Below the pieces are notes generated by a model. It saw only the letters and a list, made by a program, of their open reading frames with translations. It was not told where the DNA came from and did not search any database. Positions 6,493 through 8,633 of a stretch of DNA of 8,633 nucleotides are shown here, piece after piece; position 1 is the first letter of the stretch, and every line of letters begins with the position of its first letter. The position numbers and the translations under genes are program-made. The DNA comes from Candidatus Omnitrophota bacterium (GTDB lineage: Bacteria; Omnitrophota; Gorgyraeia; Duberdicusellales; 4484-171): assembly GCA_023818995.1 (NCBI GenBank), contig JAMWDA010000064.1:1-8633 (forward strand). The letters run 5' to 3'.

Positions 6493-7455
6493 ATGGAGAA
6501 GAAAGGCGTTATCGGTATTGGACTTAATCTTTTTGATGCACGTGCAATTATCCTAAACGATAAAGAAGAAATTGTTGATAAGGTAGAGAAAAAATACGAA
6601 GTTACCGCTCACAAGACCATTGAGGTTATCTTGGATTTGTTTGAGGAAATTAATGCTAAGGCATCCCAGCATAGAGTTTCTATAAAAGGTTTAGGTATAG
6701 CTTTAGGGGGGGTAGTAGATAAAAGACGGGGGCTAGTATATTGGCCACAGAGATTGGATTCTTCTTGTGTATATATAAGTGTTCCTTTAAAAAAATACAT
6801 TGAAGAAAAATTTAAATTACCTGTGATTATAGAGAATGATGCAAATGCTTGCGTGTGGGCAGAATATGTAAAGAAATTTAAGGATTATAGAAATATAATT
6901 TATATGTTTTCGGGAGTGGGATGTGGGATAATCTTAGACGGTAATCTTTATCGTGGTAGGGATGGAGCAGCAGGAGAATTGTTTGTAAATGTTCGTAAAA
7001 ATATGACATCTTCCTTAGGGGATTTTTCTTTTCTTTCTCCCTGGCCATTAGATCTGGGAATAGTGAAAAAAGCAAAAGAATTAATCGCCTTAGGCAAGAG
7101 CACTGCTTTACTTAAAAAAGTTTCCTCTACAGGAGATTTATCTATAGAGGAAGTGCTAACTCAGGCTAAAAAAGATGACCGTTTAGCTAAGAATATTGTT
7201 AAAGAGGCAGCATTCTCTTTGGGAGTAAAGATTTCTTTTTTAATTAATTTTATTAATCCCGACTTAGTAATTGTTGGAGGAGGCTTAGAGGAAGCAGGAG
7301 AATTCTTCTTAGAAGAAGTTAATATAGCCATTAAAGAGTATACCTTTAATGAGATGGGAAGAGGTTTAAAGATAGTCTTCCCACATTTAGGTAGAGATGC
7401 TGCTTCTTTAGGAGCAGGTTTACTTATTCTTAAAGAAAATTCTTTACTTATTTAG
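6493..7455 (+). CDS. ROK-family protein lacking kinase and zinc motifs
   Basis: The 320-residue protein has the ROK (repressor/ORF/kinase) fold pattern. It includes GIALGGVVD (68-76), E114-N115-D116-A-N-A with the usual catalytic aspartate D116, SGVGCGIILDG (140-150), G158-A-A-G-E162, NPDLVIVGGGLE (255-266), and GRDAASLGAGLL (300-311). The N-terminal phosphate motif D-x-G-G-T of ROK sugar kinases is replaced by GIGLNLFDA (8-16). The histidine after GAAGE and the whole C-x-C-G-x2-G-C zinc motif are missing: the stretch 163-195 has no cysteine or histidine. There is no N-terminal helix-turn-helix either, so it is not a typical ROK repressor. A weak or altered kinase, or a sugar-sensing regulator working through a partner, are both possible. 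No Shine-Dalgarno sequence precedes the ATG. Confidence 0.85.
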   Translation: MEKKGVIGIGLNLFDARAIILNDKEEIVDKVEKKYEVTAHKTIEVILDLFEEINAKASQHRVSIKGLGIALGGVVDKRRGLVYWPQRLDSSCVYISVPLKKYIEEKFKLPVIIENDANACVWAEYVKKFKDYRNIIYMFSGVGCGIILDGNLYRGRDGAAGELFVNVRKNMTSSLGDFSFLSPWPLDLGIVKKAKELIALGKSTALLKKVSSTGDLSIEEVLTQAKKDDRLAKNIVKEAAFSLGVKISFLINFINPDLVIVGGGLEEAGEFFLEEVNIAIKEYTFNEMGRGLKIVFPHLGRDAASLGAGLLILKENSLLI

Positions 7456-7471
7456 AATAGTGTAGTATAAT
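7443..7471 (+). promoter_or_regulatory. Putative promoter of the coiled-coil protein gene
   Basis: TTTACT (7443-7448) and TATAAT (7466-7471) are 17 bases apart and span the end of the ROK gene. The start point would be near 7478, and AGGAG (7481-7485) five bases before the ATG at 7491 would serve as ribosome binding site. Confidence 0.5.
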
Positions 7472-7490
7472 TTTTAAAAAAGGAGAGTGT

Positions 7491-8633
7491 ATGACAAAAG
7501 AAAAAGTTCCTTTAATTCTGATGTTGGTTTTGTTGATAGTTTGCTGTTTAATTGGTATAAAATTTTATTCTGATACTCAGAAATTAAGTAAAGAAAGTGT
7601 TCAATACGAAGGAGAGAATAAAAGATTGTTAGAAGAAAATGAAGCTTTGAAGGCAGAGTATAGAGTGTTGACCGACAAGAAGAAGGAATTAGAAAGAAAT
7701 TTAGAAATGATTTCTTCCCAAGTTTCTATTATGGGTAAGGAGAGGGATGAGTTGTCTAGAAAATACCAACAAGTTTTAAAGGAAAAAGAAGAATTAGTGA
7801 ATAAGATAAAGGAATTAGAGGGAAGAGTTAGTTTAACTGTAGTTAAAACCCCTTCTAAAGAGGATGTTTCTTCAGAAGATTACTGGATGGATGTAATAAA
7901 GGCTAAAGCAGAATTAGAAGCTCAGTTAGAGGATTTAAAGAAAGAAATATTAGATAGTAAGACCACAATTAGCCGATTAGAAAAGGAAAATAAAGAACTT
8001 AGTTTAAAGATAGATGAGTTAACTAAACAGAAGGAACGTTTAGAGAAGGATTTATCGTTCAATAATAAAACTATAGATATTATAAGTAGGGATTTAGTGA
8101 AGGAGAGAGAGTCAAGAAGATCTCTTTCCGAAGAGGTAGCAAAACTGAGAGATGAGAATATGGGATTAAAACAAGAGATAATTTTAGCCAATAAAGATAA
8201 AGTTAATTTCCAAAATAAACTTAAAGAGAGTTTGGAAAGAAAAGAAGCTATGGAGAAAAGAGTAGCTGAGATGGAAAGAATTATGTTAGAAAAAAAAGCT
8301 GTACTCTCTGAATTAGAAGCGCAACTAACAAGTATACTCAAGGGCAAAGAAGAAATCCCTCCTACCTTTCCCGAGAGAAAGGAAACACCATCTCAACAAG
8401 AAATTAGTTCGTTGCCTAAGAAAGAAAGTGTAGAGTTACCTCCTATCGTAGTAGGAACTCAGAGTCAGAATGTGCTTAAAGGTGAGATTTTAGCAGTTAA
8501 TAAGAGTGATAATTTTGTTATTATAGATCTGGGAGAAGATAGTGGAATAAAAACGGGTATGAGATTTAGTGTGGTAAGAGGCGATACAAATATAGGAACT
8601 ATAGAAGTCATTGAGACAAGAAAGGAGATTTCT
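7491..8633 (+). CDS. Membrane-anchored coiled-coil protein with C-terminal beta domain (partial)
   Basis: The frame is open from ATG 7491 to the right edge, 381 residues without a stop. A short basic N-terminus and one hydrophobic helix (about 7-25) would anchor it in the inner membrane, with the remainder most likely outside the cytoplasm. Long, highly charged heptad-rich coiled coils follow (about 32-115 and 133-280), joined by a short linker. After a Pro/Ser-rich linker (about 286-330) a beta-rich domain begins (about 335 onward), with GEILAVNKSDNFVIIDLG and then GIKTGMRFSVVRGD. This pattern resembles small beta-barrel domains such as the C-terminal part of FlgT, and is cut by the window. 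The function is not known; a structural or cell-envelope role, perhaps as a scaffold, is a guess. It has its own ribosome binding site and probable promoter. Confidence 0.85.
   Translation, partial: MTKEKVPLILMLVLLIVCCLIGIKFYSDTQKLSKESVQYEGENKRLLEENEALKAEYRVLTDKKKELERNLEMISSQVSIMGKERDELSRKYQQVLKEKEELVNKIKELEGRVSLTVVKTPSKEDVSSEDYWMDVIKAKAELEAQLEDLKKEILDSKTTISRLEKENKELSLKIDELTKQKERLEKDLSFNNKTIDIISRDLVKERESRRSLSEEVAKLRDENMGLKQEIILANKDKVNFQNKLKESLERKEAMEKRVAEMERIMLEKKAVLSELEAQLTSILKGKEEIPPTFPERKETPSQQEISSLPKKESVELPPIVVGTQSQNVLKGEILAVNKSDNFVIIDLGEDSGIKTGMRFSVVRGDTNIGTIEVIETRKEIS

Noticed and set aside
7922..8347. 141-residue open frame on the minus strand
   Set aside because: It is the shadow of the coiled-coil gene; its Ser/Leu-rich composition is what the complement of Lys/Glu-rich codons gives, and it has no ribosome binding site.

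Overview
The window is an AT-rich stretch of bacterial chromosome with all genes on the + strand. Its core is a complete-looking rnf cluster in the order rnfC-D-G-E-A-B. It encodes the membrane ferredoxin:NAD+ oxidoreductase that couples electron transfer to Na+ or H+ translocation. The cluster is followed by an RseC/SoxR-reducing-type gene, purN, a short FtsB/DivIC-like division gene, an initiator tRNA, a ROK-family gene and a long coiled-coil membrane protein cut by the right edge. Rnf points to an anaerobic, ferredoxin-based metabolism. The mix of short overlapping genes, low GC and a membrane-anchored coiled-coil protein would fit an uncultured, Gram-negative-type lineage such as Omnitrophota. 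That assignment is a guess from general resemblance and was not tested.

Layout. 1-266: C-terminal end of a major-facilitator-type transporter that enters from the left. 256-4979: rnfCDGEAB, with genes overlapping or separated by only a few bases, probably started from a good sigma-70-like promoter (192-220) inside the end of the transporter gene. rnfD is interrupted: its two halves lie in different frames, and the break falls directly after the predicted FMN-attachment threonine. 4972-5969: an RseC-family gene and purN, joined to the cluster by overlaps of 8 and 4 bases. 5994-6296: FtsB/DivIC-like gene. 6311-6387: initiator tRNA-Met(CAU) with encoded CCA, preceded by a near-consensus promoter lying in the end of the division gene. 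6388-6492: AT-rich spacer with no gene. 6493-7455: ROK-family protein that lacks the kinase phosphate motif and the zinc motif. 7491-8633: coiled-coil protein with its own promoter and ribosome binding site.

How the genes work together. RnfB and RnfC would carry electrons between ferredoxin and NAD(H) through iron-sulfur clusters and flavin. RnfD and RnfG carry covalent FMN, and RnfA and RnfE form the membrane core with conserved cysteines. The RseC-like protein is probably an accessory of the same complex. purN, the division gene and the tRNA are housekeeping genes that share the transcription direction. No clearly new system is visible. The points most worth a second look are the split rnfD, an RnfB C-terminal domain that seems to keep the ligands for only one of two clusters, the degenerate ROK protein, and the promoters buried in upstream coding sequence.
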